Shown here: positions 15,224 through 21,194 of the stretch, in pieces
Layout of the letters: the number at the start of each line of letters is the position of its first letter
How positions within the stretch are numbered: position 1 is the first letter of the stretch
From: an uncultured cyanobacterium
Lineage (GTDB): Bacteria; Cyanobacteriota; Vampirovibrionia; Gastranaerophilales; Gastranaerophilaceae
Reading direction: 5' to 3'
Assembly: GCA_902495705.1 (NCBI GenBank)
Contig: CABUXT010000032.1
Location: forward strand, 1 to 22,886
DNA length: 22,886 nt
The notes under the pieces: generated by a model
The model's database searches: none
The model's input: only the letters and a program-made list of their open reading frames with translations
Told to the model about the DNA's origin: nothing
Made by a program: the position numbers and the translations under genes

Positions 15224-15281
15224 CTATCAATGTTTATTTTAAAATTGGATAAATTTGTTATTCTTTTAATCAAATGGATAG

Positions 15282-15352
15282 ACCCTGAATCTACGCAGTC
15301 GCATTAAACGTGACTCCACGTCGTTTCGCACTCTGCTCCTGCTGTTCAGGGT
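15282..15352. repeat. Long-loop variant of the ACCCTGAA hairpin
   Basis: Perfect arms ACCCTGAA (15282-15289) / TTCAGGGT (15345-15352) with a 55-nt insert containing GTGACTCCACGTCGTTTCGC. Borders AAATGGATAG and GAC are as in the short units. Confidence 0.65.
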
Positions 15353-15422
15353 GACTATTCCTGTTTTATTTTTTACGTAATGACGTAATACTATTATGCC
15401 AATCCATTCATTTTTACCATGG

Positions 15423-15428
15423 TATAAT
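15423..15428 (+). promoter_or_regulatory. -10 box before tmk
   Basis: TATAAT 20 nt before the ATG, with GAGGAAGGG in between. No convincing -35. Confidence 0.4.
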
Positions 15429-15448
15429 GAACAAAAGAGGAAGGGTTT

Positions 15449-16060
15449 ATGAAAAAAGGTTTATTTATCACTTTAGAAGGTGCGGATGGTTGTGGCAAAA
15501 CAACTCAACTTAATTTATTAAAAGAATATTTAACAAGCAAAGGTTATGAAATCGTTTTGACTCGCGAGCCTGGGGGCAAGGGTTTGGGTGAAAAACTTAG
15601 AGAAATTTTGCTAAACTACGACGGTGAAGTATCAGACAGGTGTGAGGCGTTTTTATATTTAGCAGACAGGGCGCAAAATATTGACACTATAATTAAACCT
15701 GCAATCAATTCAGGCAAAATTGTGCTTTGTGATAGGCATACAGATAGTTCTGTAGCATATCAAGGGTATGGTAGAGAACAAAATATCGACAATATCAACA
15801 TGTTAAATGAACTTGCAGTGAACGGAGTTCATCCTGATTTAACTATCATTTTTGATATTGATACAGAAACCTCTATGGCGCGTGTTGGAGCAGAAAAAGA
15901 CCGTCTTGAAAGTGCAGGATTTGAATTTCACAAGCGTGTACGCAATGGTTATCTTGAAATAGCAAAGCAAAATCCGCAAAGGATTAAAGTTGTCGATGCA
16001 TCTCAGTCGATTGAAGATGTGCAAAAAAATGTTATTAAGATTGTTGAAGAGATTTTGTAA
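15449..16060 (+). CDS. tmk: Thymidylate kinase
   Basis: Phosphorylates dTMP to dTDP. The 203-residue protein has the P-loop GADGCGKTTQ (residues 10-19), the DR(E/R)-type LTREPGG, the substrate-binding DRHTDSSVAYQGYGR and a lid region near KDRLE. AGGAAGGG before the ATG supports the start, and the length is standard. It appears to be transcribed alone, with a -10 box just upstream and an A/T-rich terminator downstream. Confidence 0.96.
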   Translation: MKKGLFITLEGADGCGKTTQLNLLKEYLTSKGYEIVLTREPGGKGLGEKLREILLNYDGEVSDRCEAFLYLADRAQNIDTIIKPAINSGKIVLCDRHTDSSVAYQGYGREQNIDNINMLNELAVNGVHPDLTIIFDIDTETSMARVGAEKDRLESAGFEFHKRVRNGYLEIAKQNPQRIKVVDASQSIEDVQKNVIKIVEEIL

Positions 16061-16074
16061 GGGGCAAGACTGTT

Positions 16075-16107
16075 AAGTTCTTTTTGAAAAATGAACTTTT
16101 TTATTTT
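16075..16107 (+). terminator. Terminator after tmk, overlapping the next promoter
   Basis: AAGTTCTTTTT pairs with AAAAA(T)GAACTT (16086-16098), then TTTTATTTT. The GAACTT arm is also the candidate ECF -35 element. Confidence 0.6.
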
Positions 16108-16117
16108 ACAATCGTTA
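16092..16117 (+). promoter_or_regulatory. Candidate ECF-type promoter of the sigma cassette
   Basis: TGAACTT (16092-16098), 14-nt gap, CGTTA (16113-16117), about 23 nt before the ATG at 16140. It resembles the GAAC/CGT pattern of autoregulated ECF promoters, but spacing is slightly short and the same bases form a terminator arm. Confidence 0.3.
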
Positions 16118-16139
16118 TATAAGTATAGAGGTTGATAAT

Positions 16140-16484
16140 ATGAACGAAAAATGCACGAAATACGAAGCCTTATTTACTTTTAGAAGTGAAGATGAACTGA
16201 ATGAACATATTCAGCACTGCGAAGACTGTCGCAAAGAGCATGAAAAAATGCTCCGCGTGTCTGAATTGATTCAGGAAGCTAAGCCTTATATGAGAGAAAA
16301 ACGCAGAAATTGGGCAAAAGTCAAAGTTGCTTGTGCTCTTTTTATGTTGATGGTTAGCGGAACAACCCTAGGCGTCTTGAATTTCAACACCGATGTGTCT
16401 GATACCTTGAAATACGGTTCAGCGTTGAGTGCTGAGGATTTGGGTTTGCCTGTAGATTCTTATGGGTTGATTTATGTAGAATAG
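16140..16484 (+). CDS. Anti-sigma factor with zinc-binding ZAS motif and one membrane helix
   Basis: 114 residues. His23-x3-Cys27-x2-Cys30 (HIQHCEDC) is the zinc-binding core of ZAS/zf-HC2 anti-sigma domains, followed by a basic linker (MREKRRNWAK), a transmembrane helix (about 61-80) and a ~34-residue periplasmic tail. It likely holds the ECF sigma encoded immediately downstream at the membrane, releasing it when the periplasmic side or the zinc site is disturbed. The order anti-sigma then sigma is the reverse of most such pairs. AGAGG before the ATG supports the start. Confidence 0.82.
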   Translation: MNEKCTKYEALFTFRSEDELNEHIQHCEDCRKEHEKMLRVSELIQEAKPYMREKRRNWAKVKVACALFMLMVSGTTLGVLNFNTDVSDTLKYGSALSAEDLGLPVDSYGLIYVE

Positions 16485-16496
16485 CAGACGGTGTTG

Positions 16497-16994
16497 ATGG
16501 ATTTTAACAAAGTAATAGAATCAAATAAGCAGAATATTAAAAGTATTATACGTCTTATTACCAAAGAAGATAATGAGGATTTGGAACAAGAGGTATATGT
16601 AAAAATTTGGAAGAATTCCGAAAAATATAAGGAACAAGGTTCGATAAAAAGCTGGATTTCATCAATTACGCGCAACGCCTCTCTTGATTACCTAAAATCC
16701 GCTTATCACAAGGTTGTTCAAACTTCGACCTCAGATGATTTGGTTATGTCTAACATAAAAGACAAAAAGACTTTGCCTGAAGATAAAGTTGTTAGTCTTG
16801 AAAGGCAAAAGACAATCGCAAATGCGATTAACCAATTGAAACCTAAGTTTAAAGAAGTTATTATAATGTGTGAAATTAACGGATATTCATACGAAGAGTG
16901 CGCAAGTAAATTGAAATGTCCTTTAGGGACGGTCAAATCAAGAATTTACAACGCGAAAAAAGAATTGGCAGAAAAGCTGAAAGATTTAATGTAA
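16497..16994 (+). CDS. ECF-type RNA polymerase sigma factor
   Basis: 165 residues with only sigma regions 2 and 4. Region 2 lies at about 8-60 (EDLEQEVYVKIWKNSEKY, then SIKSWISSITRNASLDYLK); a short linker follows; region 4 lies at about 105-160 (AINQLKPKFKEVIIMCEINGYSYEECASKL, then GTVKSRIYNAKKEL, the helix-turn-helix). It would direct RNA polymerase to a small regulon, probably including its own operon. Start at ATG 16497 or GTG 16491; neither has a strong ribosome-binding site, and the 6-12 base gap after the anti-sigma stop suggests coupled translation. Confidence 0.92.
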   Translation: MDFNKVIESNKQNIKSIIRLITKEDNEDLEQEVYVKIWKNSEKYKEQGSIKSWISSITRNASLDYLKSAYHKVVQTSTSDDLVMSNIKDKKTLPEDKVVSLERQKTIANAINQLKPKFKEVIIMCEINGYSYEECASKLKCPLGTVKSRIYNAKKELAEKLKDLM

Positions 16995-17013
16995 AAATAA
17001 TAAGGGAAATAAA

Positions 17014-17574
17014 ATGAACAAAGTATTATCATCATTATTATTAGTTTCAATATTTGCAATCGGATGCAACAGTGGAGCGTTTGCACAAAACACGCAGGCT
17101 CCGAGTTCTCAAAACATGTTGCGCCAAAATCCGAAAGAGGCTATGCGCAAACAGTTTGAGCAACGTTTGAATTTGACAGATAAGCAAAAAGAAAAAGCTC
17201 GTCAAATCCACAAGCAAGGGCGTGAAGAAATTGCACCAATAATGATGAAAATCGAGGTTAAACGTCAAGAAATCGAGACAGTGAGACTTACCAAGATGGT
17301 TAAGCGTGCACAAGATGAGCGCATAGAAGAAATTAATGCAGAGATTAAGGAGCTTGAAAAACAAGCGCAAGAAATCAGACGTAAAAATTCTCAAGAGTTT
17401 GAAAGTATTTTGAACAAAAAACAAAAGGCTGAGCTTGAAAAAATGAAAGCCGAAGGTCGTGCAAGATTTGAACAAAATCATCCTGCGCGTGCTCCGTTTG
17501 GCGGACTTGGGACACCGGGGTTCTTCTTTAAGCCGCTTTTGCCACCACCTGAAAATAATGGTTTGTGGAAGTAG
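17014..17574 (+). CDS. Spy/CpxP-like periplasmic protein (LTxxQ family)
   Basis: 186 residues. The signal peptide ends near GAFA-Q25; a cysteine at 18 (AIGC) makes a lipoprotein possible, though the lipobox is imperfect. Two LTxxQ-type motifs (LTDKQ at 54-58, LNKKQ at 133-137) bracket a long charged alpha-helical stretch, as in Spy, CpxP, ZraP and the CnrX-type metal sensors. The tail is Pro/Phe/Gly-rich (residues 160-186). AAGGGA before the ATG supports the start. It lies 19 bp after the sigma gene, so it is either the periplasmic sensor of this sigma/anti-sigma pair or its chaperone-like output. No His/Cys metal cluster is seen, which argues against a specific metal role. Confidence 0.82.
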   Translation: MNKVLSSLLLVSIFAIGCNSGAFAQNTQAPSSQNMLRQNPKEAMRKQFEQRLNLTDKQKEKARQIHKQGREEIAPIMMKIEVKRQEIETVRLTKMVKRAQDERIEEINAEIKELEKQAQEIRRKNSQEFESILNKKQKAELEKMKAEGRARFEQNHPARAPFGGLGTPGFFFKPLLPPPENNGLWK

Positions 17575-17663
17575 GGCGGTAATTTAGAGGCAAAGAAGGC
17601 AAGCTATTTAAGGTTATTTCAAGCAATGTAGTGTTGTGAAACAAAGTGTTCCAATCTTATGTT

Positions 17664-17683
17664 GTCGGCATGGCAATGCCGAC
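17664..17683. repeat. GTCGGCAT palindrome
   Basis: GTCGGCAT-GGCA-ATGCCGAC, perfect 8-bp arms, followed by CTAC. Copies are at 6781-6800 and 22597-22616. 17575-18044 has no gene; it holds five repeat units. Confidence 0.75.
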
Positions 17684-17721
17684 CTACTTCAGCTATAGCC
17701 ACATGCAATATAACATGTGTC

Positions 17722-17780
17722 ATTCTGAAAGGATTAAAAATCAAGGAGCGTAGCGACGTAGATTTTATCCTATTCAGAAT
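17722..17780. repeat. Long nested hairpin repeat, loop type C
   Basis: Arms ATTCTGAA (17722-17729) / TTCAGAAT (17773-17780), inner GGATTAAAAATC/GATTTTATCC, apical GGAGCGTAGCGACG. Nearly identical to 15165-15223. The right flank is TTTCTAG, not CTATCAATG, so the neighbouring element may have interrupted it. Confidence 0.8.
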
Positions 17781-17798
17781 TTTCTAGCCTGCCCCCTC

Positions 17799-17884
17799 TC
17801 CCTACCCCTCAGCCATACGGCACGCAGTCTCACTCAACTCGCATTGCTCGTTGGTTCGGCTAGTGTCCCTCAAGGGGCGAGGGA
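17799..17884. repeat. GC-rich nested hairpin element
   Basis: TCCCT(A)CCCCT (17799-17809) pairs with AGGGG(CG)AGGGA (17873-17884). Inside, AGCC (17811-17814) faces GGCT (17858-17861). Markedly more GC-rich than the surroundings; a single copy in this window. Confidence 0.55.
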
Positions 17885-17893
17885 ACATGTGTC

Positions 17894-17914
17894 ACCCTGA
17901 ACTTGATTCAGGGT
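17894..17914. repeat. Short REP-like hairpin, ACCCTGAA stem
   Basis: Arms ACCCTGAA/TTCAGGGT, loop CTTGA, preceded by GTGTC and followed by TCTATCCATTTGATT. Left part of the composite that duplicates 240-330. Confidence 0.85.
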
Positions 17915-17973
17915 CTATCCATTTGATTAATAAGTAATACATAAAGGTCAATTCTTAAAATAAGCATTGATAG

Positions 17974-18037
17974 ATTCTGAATAGCAAGAAAATTATGCGT
18001 TCGCAACGCTCACGCAAATTTTCTAAGCTTTCAGAAT
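17974..18037. repeat. Long nested hairpin repeat, loop type B variant
   Basis: Arms ATTCTGAA (17974-17981) / TTCAGAAT (18030-18037), inner AGC-GAAAATT/AATTTTC-GCT, apical TGCGT-TCGCAACGCTC-ACGCA. The apical tip differs from 6692-6753. Confidence 0.8.
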
Positions 18038-18044
18038 GACAATA

Positions 18045-18079
18045 TAAAAACTCCTCAATCCGTGTGCGAGTAGTTTTTA
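18045..18079 (-). terminator. Terminator overlapping the stop of the small membrane protein gene
   Basis: TAAAAACT (18045-18052) / AGTTTTTA (18072-18079) with inner CTC/GAG. The stem includes the stop codon region of the minus-strand gene. Confidence 0.6.
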
Positions 18080-18430
18080 CACTCTCAAAACTTTTTTAAT
18101 CAACAACAAAATCTCAACCCCTGTTGCAATTTGTTTGAACGGAATTTTCAAAATCATAAACAAAATCGTTGTTATAAGATTCTTTTTCAAAGAGTTGACG
18201 CAAGTTGCTTTTCTCTCGGCAATAAAAGTTACAAAATAATCCAGGCAAGAACTTGCAAGTTCCAACGTACAAGTTAATTTCTTGATTTGTTCTTTCATTT
18301 TAGGTTGAAATTCCAACACTTTTTGGTTGGCTGCACAAACTTTTTTATCAAGCTTGATTATCCAAGAGATTACCCAACCTGCAACGATTATTTCTGCCAA
18401 AAATATTATTGTAAAAAATAGAGTCAACAT
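18077..18430 (-). CDS. Small membrane protein of unknown function (117 aa)
   Basis: 117 residues. An N-terminal membrane helix (about 3-25, LFFTIIFLAEIIVAGWVISWI) is followed by a basic helical region with four cysteines (VCAAN, LTCTL, SSCLD, ATCVN) and a second hydrophobic segment near 84-112. No family recognised. GAAAG lies just before the ATG, and TATAAT (18454-18459, minus strand) 23 bases before it suggests its own promoter. It diverges from murT across 86 bp. Confidence 0.65.
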   Translation of the reverse strand: MLTLFFTIIFLAEIIVAGWVISWIIKLDKKVCAANQKVLEFQPKMKEQIKKLTCTLELASSCLDYFVTFIAERKATCVNSLKKNLITTILFMILKIPFKQIATGVEILLLIKKVLRV

Positions 18431-18516
18431 CTTTCAACTTTTCTTACTTTTGTATTATATTAGATTTATAATATATTATTACATAACATTTTTGAATACG
18501 TCTAAAGGACTATTTT

Positions 18517-19857
18517 ATGAGTAAAATCCGCTTTTATACAGCTATAATATGTGCAAGATTGGTTTATTTGGCAATAAAAATATTGAACAAATCTTCAGGA
18601 ACATCTTTTGTCGGAATGATGACGCTGAAAATTTGTCCTGATTTTTTGAAGTTTTGCAGAAAATATGTAAAAGCAGGAAATGCAATTACAGTAACTGGAA
18701 CCAATGGCAAAACGACCACATCAGGTTTGTTAGCGCATATTTTGGAAGAAGACAGGTTTAAGCTTATCCACAACGTAAAAGGTGCAAATATGTTGACAGG
18801 GATTGCAAATGTTTTTGCCCTGAATATTTTGCCTTTCAAACGTTTTGATTATGCGGTTTTAGAGTCTGATGAGGCGTATTTGACAAAGTTGTATGACTAT
18901 TTCAAGGCTGATTATTTGCTTGTGACAAATTTATTCAGAGACCAACTGGATAGATATGGCGAACTTTCTACAACTGCAAGTTTTATCCAAAGTGCGATAG
19001 ATAAAAATCCTGATTTGACACTTGTATTAAACGCTGACGACCCATTAGTCATGAATTTTGGACATAATAGAAATGCAAAATACTACGGATTTGAAAGTGT
19101 CGAAATTTTATCAGATATTCATAACTCAACATCAAATGCCCCAACTGAGGTGTTTAATTGCGTTTGCGGTAATCCGCTAAAATATGATAAACAATTTTTT
19201 GCGCAAGAAGGACACTATCACTGTGAATCCTGCTCATTTAAACGTCCTGAACCTGATTATAAAGGTTTTGTGAAAATTTATTCTGACTATTCTATTTTGA
19301 CAGTTAAACATGAAAATGATGAGTACGAATTTAGAATAAACTTAGTCGGTTTATATAATGCCTATAATGTTTTAGGTGCGGTTGCTTGCGCTTTAGAAAA
19401 CGGAATTGGCTACGAAACCATAAAATCAGCAGTTTTGTCTTATCAATCAATTTTTGGAAGGGCTGAACGCAGGGTGATAAATGGTCATAATACTTTAATT
19501 CAGCTTATCAAAAATCCGACAGGTGCAAGTGAAGTTCTGAAAACTGTCGATTTGTCTTCTAAAATTTTGATTGCGATTAATGATAATTACGCAGACGGAC
19601 GTGATATTTCATGGCTTTGGGATAGTGATTTTGAACAATTGAAAAATGCTCAAAAATCGATTATAACATCCGGTATTCGAGCAAAAGATATGGCATTGAG
19701 GCTAAAATATGCAGGCGTTCCGACAGATAAAATTATTGAAGAAGAAGATATTCATAAAGCTGTAGAACTTGCGGCAAGTTCTGACGATAAAGATGAACGA
19801 ATCACGATTTTGCCATCATATACAGCTTTGTTAAAAATTAGTAAAATGAAATTTTAA
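18517..19857 (+). CDS. murT: MurT, lipid II isoglutaminyl synthase ligase subunit
   Basis: MurT with the amidotransferase GatD converts D-glutamate to D-isoglutamine in the lipid II stem peptide. The 446-residue protein has an N-terminal hydrophobic helix, the Mur-ligase P-loop GTNGKTTT (61-68), NLFRDQLDRYGE (138-149), and a four-cysteine zinc ribbon inserted in the central domain (Cys215, Cys217, Cys236, Cys239). The C-terminal DUF1727 domain has ADGRDISWLWD (359-369), whose first Asp corresponds to the catalytic residue described in MurT. AAAGGA before the ATG supports the start, and TATAAT at 18467-18472 may be its -10. gatD is not beside it; pdxJ follows after 15 bp. MurC/MurF or FolC are excluded by the ribbon and DUF1727. 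Confidence 0.92.
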   Translation: MSKIRFYTAIICARLVYLAIKILNKSSGTSFVGMMTLKICPDFLKFCRKYVKAGNAITVTGTNGKTTTSGLLAHILEEDRFKLIHNVKGANMLTGIANVFALNILPFKRFDYAVLESDEAYLTKLYDYFKADYLLVTNLFRDQLDRYGELSTTASFIQSAIDKNPDLTLVLNADDPLVMNFGHNRNAKYYGFESVEILSDIHNSTSNAPTEVFNCVCGNPLKYDKQFFAQEGHYHCESCSFKRPEPDYKGFVKIYSDYSILTVKHENDEYEFRINLVGLYNAYNVLGAVACALENGIGYETIKSAVLSYQSIFGRAERRVINGHNTLIQLIKNPTGASEVLKTVDLSSKILIAINDNYADGRDISWLWDSDFEQLKNAQKSIITSGIRAKDMALRLKYAGVPTDKIIEEEDIHKAVELAASSDDKDERITILPSYTALLKISKMKF

Positions 19858-19872
19858 GAAAGGATATAAAAT

Positions 19873-20583
19873 ATGCTTTTAGGTGTAAATATTGACCACA
19901 TTGCAACTTTGAGAAACGCAAGAGGAGGATTTGAACCAGACCCTGTTCAAGCTGCAGCAATATGTGAAGAAAACGGCGCAACTTCAATCACAACTCACTT
20001 GAGAGAAGATAGAAGACATATCAAAGACCAAGACGTTAGGGCTTTGATTAAAACTCTTAAAACAAATTTGAACCTTGAAATGGCAGTGACTGACGAAATG
20101 CAAAAAATCGCACTTTCCATAAAACCTCATTCTGTTTGTCTTGTCCCTGAAAAAAGGCAAGAAGTAACTACAGAAGGCGGCTTGGATGTCGCAGGTCAAT
20201 TGCAAAAAATTACAAAATTTATTGCTCCACTTGTTGATGCAGGAATTTTGGTAAGTTTATTTATTGACCCAGCAGAAGACCAAATTAGAGCAGCAGCAAA
20301 AACAGGTGCTCAATATATTGAACTTCACACAGGTCAATATTCAATTGCTTTTGGCACTCCAGATGAACAAGAAGAATTTGAAAAATTACGCGAATCATCA
20401 CGTCTTGCTCATGCACTTGGTTTAAAAGTTAATGCAGGACACGGTTTGAATTATGAAAATGTTCACCGTATGCGCCAAATCCAAGATTTGAATGAGTTAA
20501 ACATTGGTCACAGCATTATTTCAAGAGCAGTGTTTACAGGGCTTGCTCAAGCTGTACGCGATATGGCAGAACTTGTAAAATAA
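19873..20583 (+). CDS. pdxJ: Pyridoxine 5'-phosphate synthase PdxJ
   Basis: Joins 1-deoxyxylulose-5-phosphate with 3-amino-2-oxopropyl phosphate to give pyridoxine 5'-phosphate (DXP-dependent vitamin B6 route). 236 residues, full length, with GVNIDHIATLRNARGG at the N-terminus, THLREDRRHI, CLVPEKRQEVTTEGGLD, SLFIDP, ELHTGQY, NAGHGLNYENV and NIGHSIISRAVFTGL. AAAGGA before the ATG supports the start. It sits 15 bp after murT and 12 bp before the zinc-ribbon gene, so the three are probably one transcript. Confidence 0.97.
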   Translation: MLLGVNIDHIATLRNARGGFEPDPVQAAAICEENGATSITTHLREDRRHIKDQDVRALIKTLKTNLNLEMAVTDEMQKIALSIKPHSVCLVPEKRQEVTTEGGLDVAGQLQKITKFIAPLVDAGILVSLFIDPAEDQIRAAAKTGAQYIELHTGQYSIAFGTPDEQEEFEKLRESSRLAHALGLKVNAGHGLNYENVHRMRQIQDLNELNIGHSIISRAVFTGLAQAVRDMAELVK

Positions 20584-20595
20584 GGATTTTTAACT

Positions 20596-20922
20596 ATGGC
20601 AAAAACAAATGAAGAAATAATCGCAGAAATGCAACAAGTAGTTAATCAAATGGTTTTGGATGATTTAGATGAAAATCCTGATTGTGCAAATGAATATTTT
20701 GATTGTGATTGTTGCGGAAAAAATAAATCATTGGCAGGTTCTATTCAATATGGCGAATACAGATTATGTAATGACTGTGTTTTGCTTGCAGAAACAGGCT
20801 TTGCGCTTGGTAAATTTACAGACATTCAGAGCTTGATAGATGCGATGGAAGATTCTCGTCTTGAGGAAGTTTGCAAATTTATCAAAGACGAAGAAACTCG
20901 TGCAAAACAAATGGAAAACTAA
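20596..20922 (+). CDS. Small zinc-ribbon protein of unknown function
   Basis: 108 residues. Cys37-x2-Cys40 (CDCC) and Cys58-x2-Cys61 (CNDC) form a probable zinc ribbon, flanked by an acidic helical N-terminus and a charged C-terminal helix (SLIDAMEDSRLEEVCKFI). AAGGAT is the ribosome-binding site. Third gene of the murT-pdxJ transcript. It could be a regulator or a protein/nucleic-acid adaptor; nothing allows a firmer call. Confidence 0.8.
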   Translation: MAKTNEEIIAEMQQVVNQMVLDDLDENPDCANEYFDCDCCGKNKSLAGSIQYGEYRLCNDCVLLAETGFALGKFTDIQSLIDAMEDSRLEEVCKFIKDEETRAKQMEN

Positions 20923-20928
20923 ACACGC

Positions 20929-20958
20929 AAAAAAAAGAGTCTTTTTTCAAAGACTCTT
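20929..20958 (-). terminator. Minus-strand Rho-independent terminator
   Basis: Stem AAGAGTCTTT (20935-20944) / AAAGACTCTT (20949-20958), 4-nt loop. Eight A's at 20929-20936 give the U-run on the minus strand. On the plus strand it is followed by GGAATG with no T-run, so it does not look like the terminator of the zinc-ribbon gene. Confidence 0.75.
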
Positions 20959-21095
20959 GGAATGTAAATTTTGTTCATTCCTCGTAATAGTGAAGTGTGA
21001 AGTGTGTGCTTAAAGTCTGTTCTTGATTCCTCGAAAAGCACATCCTCGTGTTTACATATATATAAAGTATTTTGAGTATATAAAATTGCTATATT
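20929..21095 (-). ncRNA. Candidate small RNA with its own promoter and terminator
   Basis: On the minus strand a TATAAT (21102-21107) precedes a ~165-nt stretch without a credible reading frame. It ends in a perfect 10-bp hairpin (20935-20958) followed by a U-run (20934-20929). Two further hairpins are visible: 7 bp pairing 21036-21042 with 21005-21011, and 6 bp pairing 20976-20981 with 20959-20964. CGAGGA occurs three times (near 21043-21048, 21028-21033 and 20979-20984), two of them as CGAGGAAT. I recognise no known RNA family. The terminator works only in the minus direction, which is the main argument for a transcript. Confidence 0.5.
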
Positions 21096-21101
21096 TTTGA
21101 T

Positions 21102-21132
21102 ATTATACTTTACGTTTCTTAATATTGTACAA
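21102..21132 (-). promoter_or_regulatory. Promoter of the candidate small RNA
   Basis: TTGTAC on the minus strand (21127-21132), 19-nt spacer, TATAAT (21102-21107). The spacer is slightly long. The -35 is one half of the palindrome ATTGTACAAT (21124-21133) shared with the surE promoter. Confidence 0.45.
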
Positions 21133-21154
21133 TTTTATTTGAATGCTTTATACT
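21125..21154 (+). promoter_or_regulatory. surE promoter
   Basis: TTGTAC (21125-21130), 18-nt spacer, TATACT (21149-21154), about 40 nt before the surE ATG. Confidence 0.6.
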
Positions 21155-21194
21155 GTAAATACAGATACCTCAATGATTTAAGGAGCTATTATAA

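Noticed and set aside
15098..15307. Possible small gene across the repeat cluster before tmk
   Set aside because: The frame runs straight through two hairpin repeats and overlaps the prepilin promoter; its product is translated repeat sequence.
17047..17481. 144-codon open frame antisense to the Spy-like gene
   Set aside because: Leu/Phe-rich composition comes from reversing Lys/Glu-rich codons; there is no start signal, and the plus-strand gene has a signal peptide and family motifs.
18517..19857. MurC/MurE or folylpolyglutamate synthase
   Set aside because: The four-cysteine ribbon and the DUF1727 motif ADGRDISWLWD are specific to MurT, and the C-terminal domain differs from the other Mur ligases and FolC.
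20935..20958. Terminator of the zinc-ribbon gene
   Set aside because: The hairpin is only 13 bp after that stop, but the plus-strand side lacks any T-run while the minus-strand side has a strong one.
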